A stretch of DNA of 64,000 nucleotides from Mesorhizobium loti R88b (lineage in GTDB: Bacteria; Pseudomonadota; Alphaproteobacteria; Rhizobiales; Rhizobiaceae), in contig NZ_CP033367.1 of the NCBI RefSeq assembly GCF_013170845.1, forward strand, positions 1,798,001 through 1,862,000. The letters are read 5' to 3'. Made by a program: the position numbers and the translations under genes. Of the stretch, positions 53,917 to 63,940 are shown piece by piece. The notes under the pieces are model-generated. The model did no database searches. It had not been told where the DNA came from and was given only the letters and a program-made list of their open reading frames with translations. Each line of letters begins with the position of its first letter. Within the stretch, counting starts at the first letter, position 1.

Positions 53917-54177
53917 GGGTACGGCTATGTCTTTTCCCTCGGGCCAATGGCTTCGCAACAGCCGAGCCCGTATGCTGAACACCGACGGACCGTAAGCCCG
54001 TTAACCTTGAAAATTCCTTACCGCAAGCTTCGACCAACCGCTCACGGCAATTTCCCAACCCCTTACGACAACTTCATTGACCCGAATGCGGCGGCATTTT
54101 TGTGGCGAAATTGCTCATCGCCGCCACATTTCCGCGGGCAGGGGCTTTCGATGGGCTTGTTGCGCCATCAGGGCTAC

Positions 54178-55128
54178 TTAGAGGCTACGGCCCATCGCCA
54201 GGTATTTTTCGCGGCGCTGTTCGCGGAAGTCGGTGTTGGCACCGGCAAATTCCTTCATCGTCTTGGCGATGAGGTCGCCGGTCGCGGCAATCACAGTTTC
54301 GGGCGCACGCTGGGCGCCGCCCATCGGCTCGGGGATGATGGCGTCGATGACCTTCATCTGCAGGAGGTCCTGCGCGGTGATCTTCATATTGGTCGCCGCA
54401 TCCTTCAAGCGGGTGGTGTCCCGCCACAGGATCGAGGCCGCCCCTTCAGGCGAAATCACCGAATAGATGGCATGTTCGAGCATATAGACGCGGTTGGCGG
54501 TGGCGATCGCGATGGCGCCGCCCGAACCGCCTTCGCCGATGACCACCGAGATCGACGGCACTTTCAGCCCAAGGCAGGCTGAGGTCGAGCGCGCGATGGC
54601 TTCGGCCTGGCCACGTTCCTCCGCACTGACGCCGGGATAGGCGCCAGCGGTGTCGACCAAGGTCAGAAGCGGGATCTTGAAACGGTCGGCAAGCTCCATC
54701 AAACGCACCGCCTTGCGGTAGCCTTCGGGGCGCACGGAACCGAAATTGTGTTTCAGGCGGCTCGTCGTGTCCGAGCCCTTTTCCTGGCCGATGATCGCAA
54801 TAGGCTCGCCGCGAAAGCGGGCAAAACCGCCGACGATCGCCTGGTCCTCGCCGAAATTGCGGTCGCCGGCGAGCGGCGTGAAATCGCTGAACAGGCCCTT
54901 GATGTAGTCGACGCAGTGCGGCCTGTCGGAATGGCGCGCCACCTGCACCTTCTGCCACGGCGTCAGCGCCTTGTAGAGTTCGCGCAGCGCGTCGTGGGAA
55001 CGCTTCTCGAGCCTGGCGATCTCATCGGCGACATCGACCGCCTCGCCATTCTCGGCAAGCTTCTTGAGCTCGAGGATCTTGAGCTCAAGATCCTGCACCG
55101 GCTTTTCGAAATCGAGGTAATTGTACAT
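54178..55128 (-). CDS. accA: Acetyl-CoA carboxylase carboxyltransferase subunit alpha
   Basis: A 316-residue AccA: MYNYLDFEKPVQDLELKILE start (as in E. coli AccA), GDRNFGEDQAIVGGFARF, the core TLVDTAGAYPGVSAEERGQA, and IGEGGSGGAIAIATANRVYM. It forms the carboxyltransferase with AccD and makes malonyl-CoA for fatty acid synthesis. ATG 55128 matches the usual N-terminus; the 18 extra upstream residues are not family sequence. It is monocistronic, downstream of xerD. Confidence 0.97.
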   Translation of the reverse strand: MYNYLDFEKPVQDLELKILELKKLAENGEAVDVADEIARLEKRSHDALRELYKALTPWQKVQVARHSDRPHCVDYIKGLFSDFTPLAGDRNFGEDQAIVGGFARFRGEPIAIIGQEKGSDTTSRLKHNFGSVRPEGYRKAVRLMELADRFKIPLLTLVDTAGAYPGVSAEERGQAEAIARSTSACLGLKVPSISVVIGEGGSGGAIAIATANRVYMLEHAIYSVISPEGAASILWRDTTRLKDAATNMKITAQDLLQMKVIDAIIPEPMGGAQRAPETVIAATGDLIAKTMKEFAGANTDFREQRREKYLAMGRSL

Positions 55129-55226
55129 GCTTGGGCGGACCGATACGTCGGAAGGCAAGGACTGCGGAACCATTGAAACCAAGGCTCCGGGCGGTGAAAT
55201 GTCGTCCTCACATAGCGATATGAGGC

Positions 55227-56144
55227 CTAGTCGGCAAGCGGATGATGATCGTTGACCAGCCGCACCAGCCGCTCTTCCAGCACATGGGTATAAATCTGTG
55301 TCGTCGATATGTCGGCATGGCCAAGCAGCTGCTGCACGGCCCTGAGATCGGCACCGTTCTGCAAGAGATGGCTGGCGAAAGCATGGCGCAGCACGTGCGG
55401 CGATATTTTCGCCGAGGCGATGCCGGCCCGCGCCGCCAGCCCCTTCAGGTCGCGGGCAAAGACCTGGCGCGAGAGATAGCCGCTGTCCGACGCTGCCGGA
55501 AACAGGAACGGGCTGTCGGCGAAAGAGGGCACTTTGGCGCGAGCGGCTAGCCAGGTCTTCATCGCCACCCGCGCCTTGGCCGAGAGCGGCACCATGCGTT
55601 CCTTGTCCCCCTTGCCGCGCACCATGAAGAAACGGTCGTCGCGCTGCGCCACCGTGACCGGCAGGCCGACCAGCTCGGAAACGCGCAAACCGGTGGCGTA
55701 GAGCACCTCGACCAGTGCGTGCAGGCGAAGTGCTGCCAGACTGTCAGCGTAGCCGAGCCCGGCGTCACCGGCTTCCTGTGCGGCGCGGTCGATCAGCCGC
55801 CCGGTCTCCGCCTCGCTCATCGTCTTGGGCAGCGGGCGGCCCTTTTTCGGGCTGTCCAGCGTGCCGGTCGGGTCGTCGGTGCGCAAGCCCTCGGCATAGA
55901 GGAACTTGAAGAACTGGCGGATCGCCGACAGTTTGCGCGCCTGCGAGGTCGCCGCGAAACCGCGCGCGGCAATGTCGTCGAGATAGGCGCGGATATCGGC
56001 GGCGACCGCTCCGGCAAGCCCGCCATTGATCCCGCTCGAAGCATCTTCAAGGTCGCGGCGATAGGAGGACAGCGTGTTTTCGGCGGCACCGCGCTCGGCG
56101 CTCATCATTTCCAGGAAGGCCTCGATGCGGGCGGCGCTGTTCAT
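55227..56144 (-). CDS. xerD: Site-specific tyrosine recombinase XerD
   Basis: A 305-residue recombinase that resolves chromosome dimers at dif together with XerC. The catalytic residues are in place: [14 protein letters not shown] (Arg), [10 protein letters not shown] (Lys region), [20 protein letters not shown] (His, Arg), [16 protein letters not shown] (His and Tyr). The N-terminal SAM-like domain begins [21 protein letters not shown] short membrane protein gene lies 14 bases upstream in the same direction. Confidence 0.96.
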   Translation of the reverse strand: MNSAARIEAFLEMMSAERGAAENTLSSYRRDLEDASSGINGGLAGAVAADIRAYLDDIAARGFAATSQARKLSAIRQFFKFLYAEGLRTDDPTGTLDSPKKGRPLPKTMSEAETGRLIDRAAQEAGDAGLGYADSLAALRLHALVEVLYATGLRVSELVGLPVTVAQRDDRFFMVRGKGDKERMVPLSAKARVAMKTWLAARAKVPSFADSPFLFPAASDSGYLSRQVFARDLKGLAARAGIASAKISPHVLRHAFASHLLQNGADLRAVQQLLGHADISTTQIYTHVLEERLVRLVNDHHPLAD

Positions 56145-56158
56145 GTCCTGTTGGTCGA

Positions 56159-56311
56159 TCAGTTCTTCTTGGGATTCAGCTTTTCCGGCGGGATGCGCAC
56201 GCTCATCTCGGCCTTTTTCGGCTCGACGAACATCACCAGCGCGAACATCGTACCATAGGCAATGCCGGCCAGAATCGCGAGGGTCACGACAAAGCGAAAC
56301 AGTGTCGGCAT
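56159..56311 (-). CDS. Small single-pass membrane protein upstream of xerD
   Basis: A 50-residue protein with one membrane helix ([20 protein letters not shown]) and a short polar tail ([13 protein letters not shown]). Similar short proteins occur between aroK and xerD in rhizobia as I recall them, so conservation is likely. The spacing to xerD (14 bases) suggests co-transcription. Function unknown; the location between cell-cycle and aromatic-pathway genes gives no clear hint. Confidence 0.7.
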   Translation of the reverse strand: MPTLFRFVVTLAILAGIAYGTMFALVMFVEPKKAEMSVRIPPEKLNPKKN

Positions 56312-56522
56312 CAATTTTCGCTCGCCTTCTTGTTCTGCGTTTCCAAACCCTGTGCCCTTATGGGACGCCAATCCGACCAATTCAAGGAAGAAGCGGAGGC
56401 CTGTTAGCAACTTCTGATGCAGGCATCTCCGGGCCGATATAGGCTTGCCTGTGCTCGGCACGCTTGACGCAAACGGGCTTTTCATGTCGATACGCCGGCA
56501 AAGAGGGTCCAAGAAACAGCTG

Positions 56523-57134
56523 ATGAACGCGCACCAGGCAAATCCTCCAGGCGAGACCCACGCCGCACTGCTTGGCCGGCTGGGCAGCCGGTCCATCGTC
56601 TTTGTCGGCCTGATGGGCGCCGGCAAGACGGCGATCGGCCGCAAGGTGGCGACCATGCTTTCGTTGCCTTTCATCGACAGCGACCAGGAGATCGAGAGCG
56701 TCTCGCGCATGACCGTTCCGGAACTGTTCGAGCGCTATGGCGAAACCGAGTTCAGGGCGCTGGAACAGCGCGTCATCCTGCGCGTGCTGGAGAACGGTCC
56801 ACAGGTTTTGTCGACCGGCGGCGGCGCCTTCATGAACGCGCAGACGCGCGAGGCGATCGCCGCGCACGGCGTGTCGGTGTGGCTGAAGGCCGAACTCGAC
56901 CTTTTGATGGACCGGGTTTCGAAAAAGCAGAACCGGCCACTTTTGAAAAGTGCCGATCCCCGGGCCGTGCTGGAGCGGCTGATGGGGGAGCGCTATCCAG
57001 TCTATGCAACCGCTGATGTCACCGTGCCAACCCGCGACGACCGCAAGGAAGTCATCGCCGCCGAGGTGCTGGACGCACTGTGCCGGCATTTCGGCATCGA
57101 TGAAATTGCAGCGACGGGCGAGGTCGAATCGTGA
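56523..57134 (+). CDS. aroK: Shikimate kinase
   Basis: A 203-residue kinase that phosphorylates shikimate at O3. It shows [19 protein letters not shown] (P-loop), FIDSDQEIE (shikimate-binding Asp) and STGGGAFMN (glycine-rich), RPLL (lid Arg). ATG 56523 gives an N-terminus of normal size; ATG 56484 and 56445 are longer options. Its stop overlaps the GTG of aroB (GTGA), so translation is coupled. It is divergent from the small xerD-linked gene. Confidence 0.96.
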   Translation: MNAHQANPPGETHAALLGRLGSRSIVFVGLMGAGKTAIGRKVATMLSLPFIDSDQEIESVSRMTVPELFERYGETEFRALEQRVILRVLENGPQVLSTGGGAFMNAQTREAIAAHGVSVWLKAELDLLMDRVSKKQNRPLLKSADPRAVLERLMGERYPVYATADVTVPTRDDRKEVIAAEVLDALCRHFGIDEIAATGEVES

Positions 57135-58267
57135 GCGCGGATCAGCCCGTCACCGTCGAAGTCGGGCTTGGCGACCGGGCCTACGACATATTGATCGGCT
57201 CCGGCCTTTTGTCGCGTGCCGGTGAGGAGATTTCGCGCCGCCTGCCGGGCACGCGTGCCGCTGTGGTTACCGACGAGAATGTTGCCGCCGCACATCTCGA
57301 TACGCTGAAGGCCGGGCTTGAGAAGGGCGGCGTCCAGCCCACCGTCATCACCATGCCACCGGGCGAGAAAACCAAGAGCTTTGCCCATCTCGAGACGGTG
57401 GTCGATGGCGTGCTGGCAGCCAGGCTGGAGCGCGGCGACGTCGTCATCGCGTTTGGCGGCGGCGTTATCGGCGATCTCACCGGTTTTGCCGCCGGCATTG
57501 TGCGGCGTGGCATGAATTTCGTGCAGATCCCAACCTCGCTCCTGGCGCAGGTCGATTCCTCCGTCGGTGGCAAGACCGGCATCAACAGCCCGCGCGGCAA
57601 GAACCTTGTCGGCGTCTTCCTGCAGCCCAAGCTGGTGCTGGCCGACACCGAAGTGCTCGATACATTGCCGATCCGCGAATTCCGCGCCGGCTATGCCGAG
57701 CTCGCCAAATACGGGCTGATCGACCGGCCGGAGTTTTTTGGCTGGCTGGAAGCGAACTGGAGACAAGTTTTCGCCGGCGGGCCGGAGCGGGCGCAGGCGA
57801 TTGCTGAAGCCTGCCGGGCCAAAGCCGATGTCGTCGCCCGCGACGAGTTCGAGACCGGCGACCGCGCCCTGCTCAATCTCGGCCACACGTTCGGCCACGC
57901 GCTCGAAGCTGCCACGCAGTATGACGGAACCCGCCTCGTCCATGGCGAAGGGGTCGCCATCGGCATGGCGCTGGCCTATCGTTTTTCGTCACGGCTCAAC
58001 CTGGCCAGCCCCGACGACGCGGCACGCGTCGAGGCGCATCTGCGCGCCGTCGGCCTGCCGTGGCGGATGTCCGATATTCCAGGCGATCTGCCTGATGCCG
58101 AGGCGCTGCTTTCCTTCATCAGCCAGGACAAGAAGGTGTCGCGCGGGGCGCTGACCTTCATCTTGACACGCGGCATCGGCCAGGCCTTCATCGCCAAGGA
58201 TGTACCGGCCTCGGAAGTGCTGGCGTTCCTCGGCGAAAATCATCCAGCCAATGGGAAAGCCGGCTGA
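57131..58267 (+). CDS. aroB: 3-dehydroquinate synthase
   Basis: A 378-residue NAD- and metal-dependent enzyme that cyclises DAHP to dehydroquinate, the second shikimate-pathway step. Landmarks: [61 protein letters not shown] (zinc His) and [10 protein letters not shown]. It starts at GTG 57131, overlapping the aroK stop by four bases. It is followed after one base by the CorC-like gene, an arrangement common in Rhizobiales. Confidence 0.97.
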   Translation: MSADQPVTVEVGLGDRAYDILIGSGLLSRAGEEISRRLPGTRAAVVTDENVAAAHLDTLKAGLEKGGVQPTVITMPPGEKTKSFAHLETVVDGVLAARLERGDVVIAFGGGVIGDLTGFAAGIVRRGMNFVQIPTSLLAQVDSSVGGKTGINSPRGKNLVGVFLQPKLVLADTEVLDTLPIREFRAGYAELAKYGLIDRPEFFGWLEANWRQVFAGGPERAQAIAEACRAKADVVARDEFETGDRALLNLGHTFGHALEAATQYDGTRLVHGEGVAIGMALAYRFSSRLNLASPDDAARVEAHLRAVGLPWRMSDIPGDLPDAEALLSFISQDKKVSRGALTFILTRGIGQAFIAKDVPASEVLAFLGENHPANGKAG

Positions 58268-58268
58268 G

Positions 58269-59153
58269 ATGGACACCGGCTGGACCGTCGTCGCCGTCCT
58301 TGCCATCCTCATCCTGCTGGTCGTTGCCGTGCGCACGCGCCTGCTTGCCATGTTTGGCTACGAGCTGTCGCGCATCGAGCCGCAGCGCTCGAGCGAGGCC
58401 GAATTGCGCGGTGCGGTCGACGATTTCCGCCGTGACGGCCAGGTTGTGCGCGAGGACCGCGATCGCGTCGGCGGCCTGTTCGATCTGGCCGAGCTCGAAG
58501 TCTCCGACATCATGGTCCACCGCACCAACATGCGCTCGGTCAATGCCGACAATGCGCCGGAAGCGGTGGTGCGCGAGATCCTGCAGAGCCCGCACACCCG
58601 CATGCCGCTGTGGAAGGGCTCGCTCGACAACATTGTCGGCGTGCTGCACGCCAAGGATCTGCTGCGTGCGCTGAACGAAGTCGGCAACGACTTTTCCAGG
58701 ATCGACGTGATGAAGATCGCCTCGAAGCCGTGGTTCGTGCCCGACACCACGACCCTGCAGGAGCAGCTCAACGCCTTCCTGCGCCGCAAGGCGCATTTCG
58801 CCATCGTCGTCGACGAATATGGCGAGGTCGAGGGGCTGGTGACGCTGGAGGACATCATCGAGGAGATCGTCGGCGAAATCGCCGACGAGCACGATGTCGA
58901 CATCCAGGGCGTCAAACAGGAGGCCGACGGCTCCGTTGTTGTCGACGGCACGGTGCCGATCCGCGACCTGAACCGGGCGCTCGACTGGAACCTGCCGGAC
59001 GAGGAAGCGACCACTATTGCCGGCCTCGTTATCCATGAGGCGCAGTCGATCCCTGAGGAAAAGCAGGCCTTCACGTTCCACGGCAAGCGCTTCATTGTCA
59101 TGAAGCGCGACAAGAACCGCATTGCCAGAGTAAGGATCAGGCCCGTCGCGTAG
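58269..59153 (+). CDS. HlyC/CorC-family protein lacking most of the CNNM membrane domain
   Basis: A 294-residue protein with CBS domains (LEVSDIMVHRTNMRSV, LDNIVGVLHAKDLLRAL; then AFLRRKAHFAIVVDEYGEVE and VTLEDIIEEIVGEIADEHDV) and a CorC_HlyC C-terminal domain. Relatives next to aroB usually have about 430 residues with a four-helix CNNM domain. Here one N-terminal helix (TGWTVVAVLAILILLVVAVR) joins directly to RLLAMFGYELSRIEPQRSSE, the usual linker. An in-frame deletion of about 130 residues inside the membrane domain is inferred. The protein may still dimerise through CBS, but transport is doubtful. Confidence 0.83.
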   Translation: MDTGWTVVAVLAILILLVVAVRTRLLAMFGYELSRIEPQRSSEAELRGAVDDFRRDGQVVREDRDRVGGLFDLAELEVSDIMVHRTNMRSVNADNAPEAVVREILQSPHTRMPLWKGSLDNIVGVLHAKDLLRALNEVGNDFSRIDVMKIASKPWFVPDTTTLQEQLNAFLRRKAHFAIVVDEYGEVEGLVTLEDIIEEIVGEIADEHDVDIQGVKQEADGSVVVDGTVPIRDLNRALDWNLPDEEATTIAGLVIHEAQSIPEEKQAFTFHGKRFIVMKRDKNRIARVRIRPVA

Positions 59154-59235
59154 CGGCCCGGCGGCTATGTTACCAATCCTTCATTGGAACTTCGCGGCAT
59201 CACGGTGCATTTTGCGCTGGGGCGGCCAGGAGAAA

Positions 59236-60039
59236 ATGATGATCGATCGGCGAACCCTGCTTTTGGCGTCAATGGCCGCTCTTTTGCCGGCCACGGCTTT
59301 TGCGCGCCAGTCGTCGCCATCTCCCAAGACCTTCGACTACGGCCCGGCCAAGCTCGATATCTATGCGCCCGACGGCGCAACCAGCCTGCCGGTCGTCTTC
59401 TTCGTCCATGGCGGCGCCTGGGAGTTCGGCAAAAGCAGCCAGGTGGGCGCTAAGCCTGCCTTCCTGCTCGCCAATGGCTTCTGCTTCGTCTCGATCGATT
59501 ACCGCATGCTGCCCGATGCCGATGTCGCCACCCAGGCCGGCGATGTCGAAAGGGCCTATGCCTATGTTAGGGCCAACATCGCCCAGCATGGCGGCGATCC
59601 CAACCGCATTGTCGGCATGGGCCATTCGGCCGGCTGCCATCTCATCGCCTTGACCGGCATGCGCGGCGGGCTGCCCGGTGTCGCCGGCCTGCTGCTTGAC
59701 GACACCAGGGCCTATGATCTCGCGGCACTTCAGAAAAATGGCGGCATGGTGCGAGCCTATGCCAGGGTGTTTTCCGATCCGTCGAAATGGGCGGCACTGT
59801 CGCCGGCGAGCTATGTCGACGGCCGCAAGCATCCCCCGACCTTCATCGCCTATTCCGGCGCTTCAGGCCGTGGCGAGGATTCCAAGACCTTTGCCGAGCG
59901 CCTGCGCGCCACCGGCACTGAGGTGACGCTGTTCGATGGCAGTGCCTATACGCACATGTCGATCAACCACGATTTCGGCGAAGACGGTGATGCGCTGACC
60001 GCAGCGGCACTGACGTTTCTGAAGTCTACGGTCGGCTGA
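59236..60039 (+). CDS. Secreted alpha/beta hydrolase (BD-FAE/arylformamidase-like)
   Basis: A 267-residue hydrolase with an N-terminal signal (MMIDRRTLLLASMAALLPAT, cleavage near AFA; twin Arg suggests Tat). The core has VVFFVHGGAWEFGKSS (oxyanion HGGAW), VGMGHSAGCHLIAL (nucleophile Ser) and a C-terminal HMSINHDFGE His. The fold is that of carboxylesterases acting on feruloyl or formyl esters. ATG 59236 follows a CAGGAGA ribosome-binding sequence. Substrate unknown. Confidence 0.85.
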   Translation: MMIDRRTLLLASMAALLPATAFARQSSPSPKTFDYGPAKLDIYAPDGATSLPVVFFVHGGAWEFGKSSQVGAKPAFLLANGFCFVSIDYRMLPDADVATQAGDVERAYAYVRANIAQHGGDPNRIVGMGHSAGCHLIALTGMRGGLPGVAGLLLDDTRAYDLAALQKNGGMVRAYARVFSDPSKWAALSPASYVDGRKHPPTFIAYSGASGRGEDSKTFAERLRATGTEVTLFDGSAYTHMSINHDFGEDGDALTAAALTFLKSTVG

Positions 60040-60124
60040 TCCCTGCCGACTCTACTCGCACGTTCTTGTAACTGGATCATCCCAAAAGCCATGGCGGGAT
60101 ATTGCCGGGCGGACATCCCTGGGT

Positions 60125-60155
60125 GCAATTGCTCCCTAAATGGGAGAAAAATTGC
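60125..60155 (+). promoter_or_regulatory. Hairpin that can hide the ribosome-binding site of the TPP-enzyme gene
   Basis: GCAATTGCTCCC (60125-60136) can pair with GGGAGAAAAATTGC (60142-60155), leaving TAAAT as loop. The right arm contains GGGAG, the likely Shine-Dalgarno, and ends at the base before ATG 60156. Folding would block initiation, so translation may depend on unwinding by temperature, a protein or a small RNA. This rests on inspection of the sequence only. Confidence 0.6.
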
Positions 60156-61709
60156 ATGAATGGCGCCGATGTCTTGTGCGACGTGCTTTTGGCCAATGAT
60201 GTGACGGTCTGCTTCGCCAATCCCGGCACGTCCGAAATGCATTTCGTTGCCGCGCTGGACCGCAAGCCTGAGATGCGTTGCGTGCTTGGCCTGTTCGAGG
60301 GCGTGGTGACAGGGGCGGCCGACGGCTATGCGCGCATGACTGACCGTCCGGCCGCGACGCTGCTGCACACCGGCCCAGGCCTGGCCAATGGGCTGGCCAA
60401 CATGCACAACGCCCGCCGCGCCAGGACGCCGATGATCAACATCGTCGGCGACCATGCCTCTTACCATCTGCCGCTCGACGCGCCGCTGACCAGCGACATC
60501 GAAGGCCTTGCGGCGCCGATGTCCAACTGGGTGCGCCGCATCGCGGGGCCAGCCGATGTCCAGCCGGCCACGGAGGCGGCGTTTCGCGCCTCGTTGACAC
60601 CACCCTGTGTCACGACGCTGATCCTGCCGGCGGATGCCGCCTGGGGCGATGCTGACCCGGCGTCGCCGGGCAAGATCGTCCTTACACCGCCGCCGGCGGT
60701 CGATAGGAACGCCGTGCGGGAGATCGCCGCCGCGATCCGTGCCGCTCCGGGCCGTGTCGGCATGGTCGTTCGCGGGCGGGCAGCGCGGGCCGACGCGCTG
60801 GAAATCGCCGGCCAGATTTCGACAGGCAGCGATGTCCGCCTGTTCAGCGAGGTTCTGATCGCGCGGATGCAACGCGGGCGCGGTCGTGTCGCGCCGACCC
60901 GCATCCCCTATCCGGTGGATGCGGCAATAGCGGTCCTGCGGGACATCGACGTGCTGGTGCTGGTCGGCGGCAAGGAGCCGGTCGCGTTCTTTGCCTATCC
61001 GGGAAAACCGGGGCGTCTGGTCCGCGATGATTGCCAGGTGCTGACGCTCGCCGCCCATGGTCAGGATTTGCATGCGGCGCTGGAAGCGCTGCGCGACGAG
61101 CTTGGCATCAAGCCGTCGCAGCAGACGGTGTTCGCGACCGCGTTTCCCGACGAGGCAACGCCAAGTGGCAAGCTGACGGACGACGCCATCGCACTGTCCG
61201 TGGCGCGCAAGCTGCCGGACAATGCGATCGTCTGCGACGAAGCCGTCACCTCGGCCAGGCGTTTTTTCGCGCTGTCGGCCTTTGCCGCGCCGCACGATTA
61301 CATGATGGGCACGGGCGGATCGATCGGCGGCGGCATTCCGATGGCCACCGGAGCGGCGATCGCTTGTCCCGACCGAAAGGTGATCAATCTGGAGGCCGAC
61401 GGCAGCGGCATGTACACGGTGCAGGGGCTGTGGACGCAGGCGCGGGAAAATCTCGACGTGCTGACGATCGTCTTCTCCAACCGGACCTACGCGATCCTGC
61501 ATGGCGAGATGAAGAATGTCGGCGTCAACGCGATCGGCGAGAACGCCAGGCGCATGCTCGACCTCGACCATCCGGCGCTCGACTGGGTGTCGCTGGCCAA
61601 GGGCATGGGCGTGGAAGCGGCGCGCGCCGACACCTGCGAGCGCTTCGACGCGCTGCTGGACAGCGCCTTGTCGCGGCGCGGGCCGTTCCTGATCGAAGCG
61701 GTGATCTGA
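60156..61709 (+). CDS. TPP-dependent enzyme (acetolactate synthase/decarboxylase-like)
   Basis: A 517-residue thiamine diphosphate enzyme. The N-terminal VCFANPGTSEMHFVAAL and VLGLFEGVVTGAADGYARMT hold the activating Glu. The C-terminal LEADGSGMYTVQGLWTQARE starts the metal/TPP motif, which ends at the Asn in VFSNRTYA. Without a small regulatory subunit nearby, it looks more like a 2-oxoacid decarboxylase or benzoylformate decarboxylase-type enzyme than biosynthetic acetolactate synthase. The substrate cannot be named. ATG 60156 is chosen as the family start. Confidence 0.88.
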   Translation: MNGADVLCDVLLANDVTVCFANPGTSEMHFVAALDRKPEMRCVLGLFEGVVTGAADGYARMTDRPAATLLHTGPGLANGLANMHNARRARTPMINIVGDHASYHLPLDAPLTSDIEGLAAPMSNWVRRIAGPADVQPATEAAFRASLTPPCVTTLILPADAAWGDADPASPGKIVLTPPPAVDRNAVREIAAAIRAAPGRVGMVVRGRAARADALEIAGQISTGSDVRLFSEVLIARMQRGRGRVAPTRIPYPVDAAIAVLRDIDVLVLVGGKEPVAFFAYPGKPGRLVRDDCQVLTLAAHGQDLHAALEALRDELGIKPSQQTVFATAFPDEATPSGKLTDDAIALSVARKLPDNAIVCDEAVTSARRFFALSAFAAPHDYMMGTGGSIGGGIPMATGAAIACPDRKVINLEADGSGMYTVQGLWTQARENLDVLTIVFSNRTYAILHGEMKNVGVNAIGENARRMLDLDHPALDWVSLAKGMGVEAARADTCERFDALLDSALSRRGPFLIEAVI

Positions 61710-61723
61710 CCGCGCTGCGAAAG

Positions 61724-62026
61724 CTACCAGCGGGTCTTTTCGCCGGGTGCTGCCGGTTCGATCGCTAGTGCGTGAACGCCGGCTTTCAGTTCGTCGGCCA
61801 GCAATTCGTTGACGGCGCGGTGGCGGTCGATGCGGCTCATGCCGGCAAAGACCGGCGAGACGACACGGACGCGAAAATGCGTTTCGCCGGTGCCGTCATA
61901 GGCGCCGTGATGGTCCGAGCCGTGATGATGGTGGCCGGCGTGGAGATGGCTTTCGTTGATGATGACCAGTCGGTCGGGCGAAAATGCCTTGTTGAGCTTG
62001 TCTTCCATGGTCGCCTGTATGGACAT
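61724..62026 (-). CDS. bolA: BolA-family protein
   Basis: A 100-residue BolA protein: MEDKLNKAFSPDRLVIINES, the conserved HFRVRVVSPVFAGMSRIDRH with the invariant Cys-site region, and LADELKAGVHALAI. A His-rich insert (HAGHHHHGSDHHG) between strands is larger than in many relatives. BolA proteins pair with monothiol glutaredoxins for iron-sulfur handling and stress regulation. It is convergent with the TPP-enzyme gene. Confidence 0.93.
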   Translation of the reverse strand: MSIQATMEDKLNKAFSPDRLVIINESHLHAGHHHHGSDHHGAYDGTGETHFRVRVVSPVFAGMSRIDRHRAVNELLADELKAGVHALAIEPAAPGEKTRW

Positions 62027-62194
62027 TGCCGTCTCCGTTCACCACATATGGCTGGCGTACCAGCCCGAGGGGGCGCTGTTTCGCAACTAAATCCGCCATT
62101 CGCCTGCTTTAAGCCGCGATTCAGCGGTTAGGGCGATGATCGCGAAAATGTCAATTCTTGTTTCGCATCTGCGAACGCCCCATAAATGGGTGAG

Positions 62195-62830
62195 ATGAAG
62201 CCGTATCCCAAATATTTCGAGAAGATTCGCGTCCGCCCTGACAAGGATGCGGAGCTGAAGTCGCACTCGCCGATTTGCCAGTGGGATGGCTGCAAGGAGG
62301 CCGGCACCCATCGCGCGCCGGTCGGGCGGATGAAGGAGGGCGAGTATTTTCGCTTCTGCTTCGACCATGTGCGCGAGTACAACAAGGGCTTCAACTATTT
62401 CTCCGGCGTGCCGGACACCGAGGTCGCGCGCTTCCAGAAGGAAGCCATGACCGGTCACCGGCCGACCTGGAAGATGGGCGTCAACGGCGCCTCGCAGCGC
62501 ACCTCTCCCGGGATGGCGTCGCCCGATATGGCGCAGATGCGCTCCGGCCGTGCCGGCTATTACAACCGCATGCGCGACCCGTTCGACCTGTTCAAGGGGC
62601 CGAAGGATCCGCGCGAGGCGCGCGAGCGCAAGGCCAAGCCGCTTGAGGCCAAGGCGCTGGAAACGCTTGGCCTTGATACAAAGGCGACTGGCAAGGATAT
62701 CAAGGCGCGCTATAAGGAACTGGTGAAACGTCACCATCCGGATGCGAATGGTGGCGACAGAGGTTCGGAAGACCGGTTCCGCGATGTGCTGCAGGCCTAT
62801 CGCGTGCTCAAACAGGCGGGCCTGTGCTGA
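62195..62830 (+). CDS. DnaJ-like protein with C-terminal J-domain
   Basis: A 211-residue protein. A Cys-containing N-terminal part (ICQWDGCKEAGTHRAPVGRM, FRFCFDHVREYNKGFNYF) resembles a zinc-binding module. The last 70 residues form a J-domain (ALETLGLDTKATGKDIKARY then KELVKRHHPDANGGDR) with the HPD tripeptide. The J-domain stimulates an Hsp70 ATPase. This gene directly precedes cobS in many rhizobia. ATG 62195 is chosen; ATG 62186 is possible. Confidence 0.86.
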   Translation: MKPYPKYFEKIRVRPDKDAELKSHSPICQWDGCKEAGTHRAPVGRMKEGEYFRFCFDHVREYNKGFNYFSGVPDTEVARFQKEAMTGHRPTWKMGVNGASQRTSPGMASPDMAQMRSGRAGYYNRMRDPFDLFKGPKDPREARERKAKPLEAKALETLGLDTKATGKDIKARYKELVKRHHPDANGGDRGSEDRFRDVLQAYRVLKQAGLC

Positions 62831-62953
62831 GCGACCCTATGGTTTGTGTCGTTTTCCAACTTTCATAAGGTTGGAAAAGGCTTTAAGACCGCCCCCGAAC
62901 AAAATCGATTGCCGGCGAAACGGGATGTTTCGCCCGTGGAGACGTTGAGAGAT

Positions 62954-63940
62954 ATGAACAAGGTCGATCGCGACATCGCCAACCTGCCCGACACGACGGT
63001 GTCGGTGAAGGAAAAATTCGGCTTCGAGTCCAAGATGGTGGTGCCGGCCTATTCGGTGACATCAGAGCATGTGCCGGACATCGATCCGGACTATCTGTTC
63101 GACAAGGCGACGACCTTGGCCATCCTCGCCGGCTTTGCCTACAACCGCCGCGTCATGGTTTCGGGCTATCACGGCACCGGAAAGTCGACCCATATCGAAC
63201 AGGTCGCCGCCCGCCTTAACTGGCCTTGCGTGCGCGTCAACCTCGATAGCCATGTCAGCCGTATCGATCTCGTCGGCAAGGACGCGATCGTCGTCAAGGA
63301 CGGCTTGCAGATCACCGAATTCCGCGACGGCATCCTGCCCTGGGCCTACCAGCACAATGTCGCGCTCTGCTTCGACGAGTATGATGCCGGCCGCCCCGAC
63401 GTGATGTTCGTCATCCAGCGCGTGCTGGAATCGTCGGGCCGCCTCACGCTGCTCGACCAGAGCCGGGTCATTCGTCCGCATCCGGCGTTCCGGTTGTTTT
63501 CGACCGCCAACACGGTTGGTCTCGGCGACACCACAGGCCTCTATCACGGCACGCAGCAGATCAACCAGGCGCAGATGGACCGTTGGTCGATCGTCACCAC
63601 GCTGAACTATCTGCCGCACGACAATGAAGTCGCCATCGTGCTGGCCAAGGCCAAGCACTACCGCGACGGCAAGGGCAAGGACATCGTCAACAAGATGGTG
63701 CGCGTCGCCGACATGACGCGTTCGGCCTTCATCAATGGCGACTTGTCGACTGTGATGAGCCCGCGTACCGTCATCACCTGGGCCGAGAATGCCGAGATTT
63801 TTGGCAATATCGGCATGGCGTTCCGGCTGACCTTCCTCAACAAGTGCGACGAACTGGAGCGTTCGGTGGTTGCCGAGTTCTACCAGCGCGCCTTTGGTGA
63901 GGATCTGCCGGAAAGCGCCGCCAACGTGGTGCTGGGGTGA
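62954..63940 (+). CDS. cobS: Cobaltochelatase subunit CobS
   Basis: A 328-residue AAA+ ATPase. [20 protein letters not shown] is the P-loop, [20 protein letters not shown] the Walker B, and the end ([20 protein letters not shown]) matches CobS. With CobT and CobN it inserts cobalt into hydrogenobyrinic acid a,c-diamide in the aerobic B12 pathway. ATG 62954 gives the normal N-terminus ([20 protein letters not shown]). cobT would be expected downstream, outside the window. Confidence 0.97.
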   Translation: MNKVDRDIANLPDTTVSVKEKFGFESKMVVPAYSVTSEHVPDIDPDYLFDKATTLAILAGFAYNRRVMVSGYHGTGKSTHIEQVAARLNWPCVRVNLDSHVSRIDLVGKDAIVVKDGLQITEFRDGILPWAYQHNVALCFDEYDAGRPDVMFVIQRVLESSGRLTLLDQSRVIRPHPAFRLFSTANTVGLGDTTGLYHGTQQINQAQMDRWSIVTTLNYLPHDNEVAIVLAKAKHYRDGKGKDIVNKMVRVADMTRSAFINGDLSTVMSPRTVITWAENAEIFGNIGMAFRLTFLNKCDELERSVVAEFYQRAFGEDLPESAANVVLG

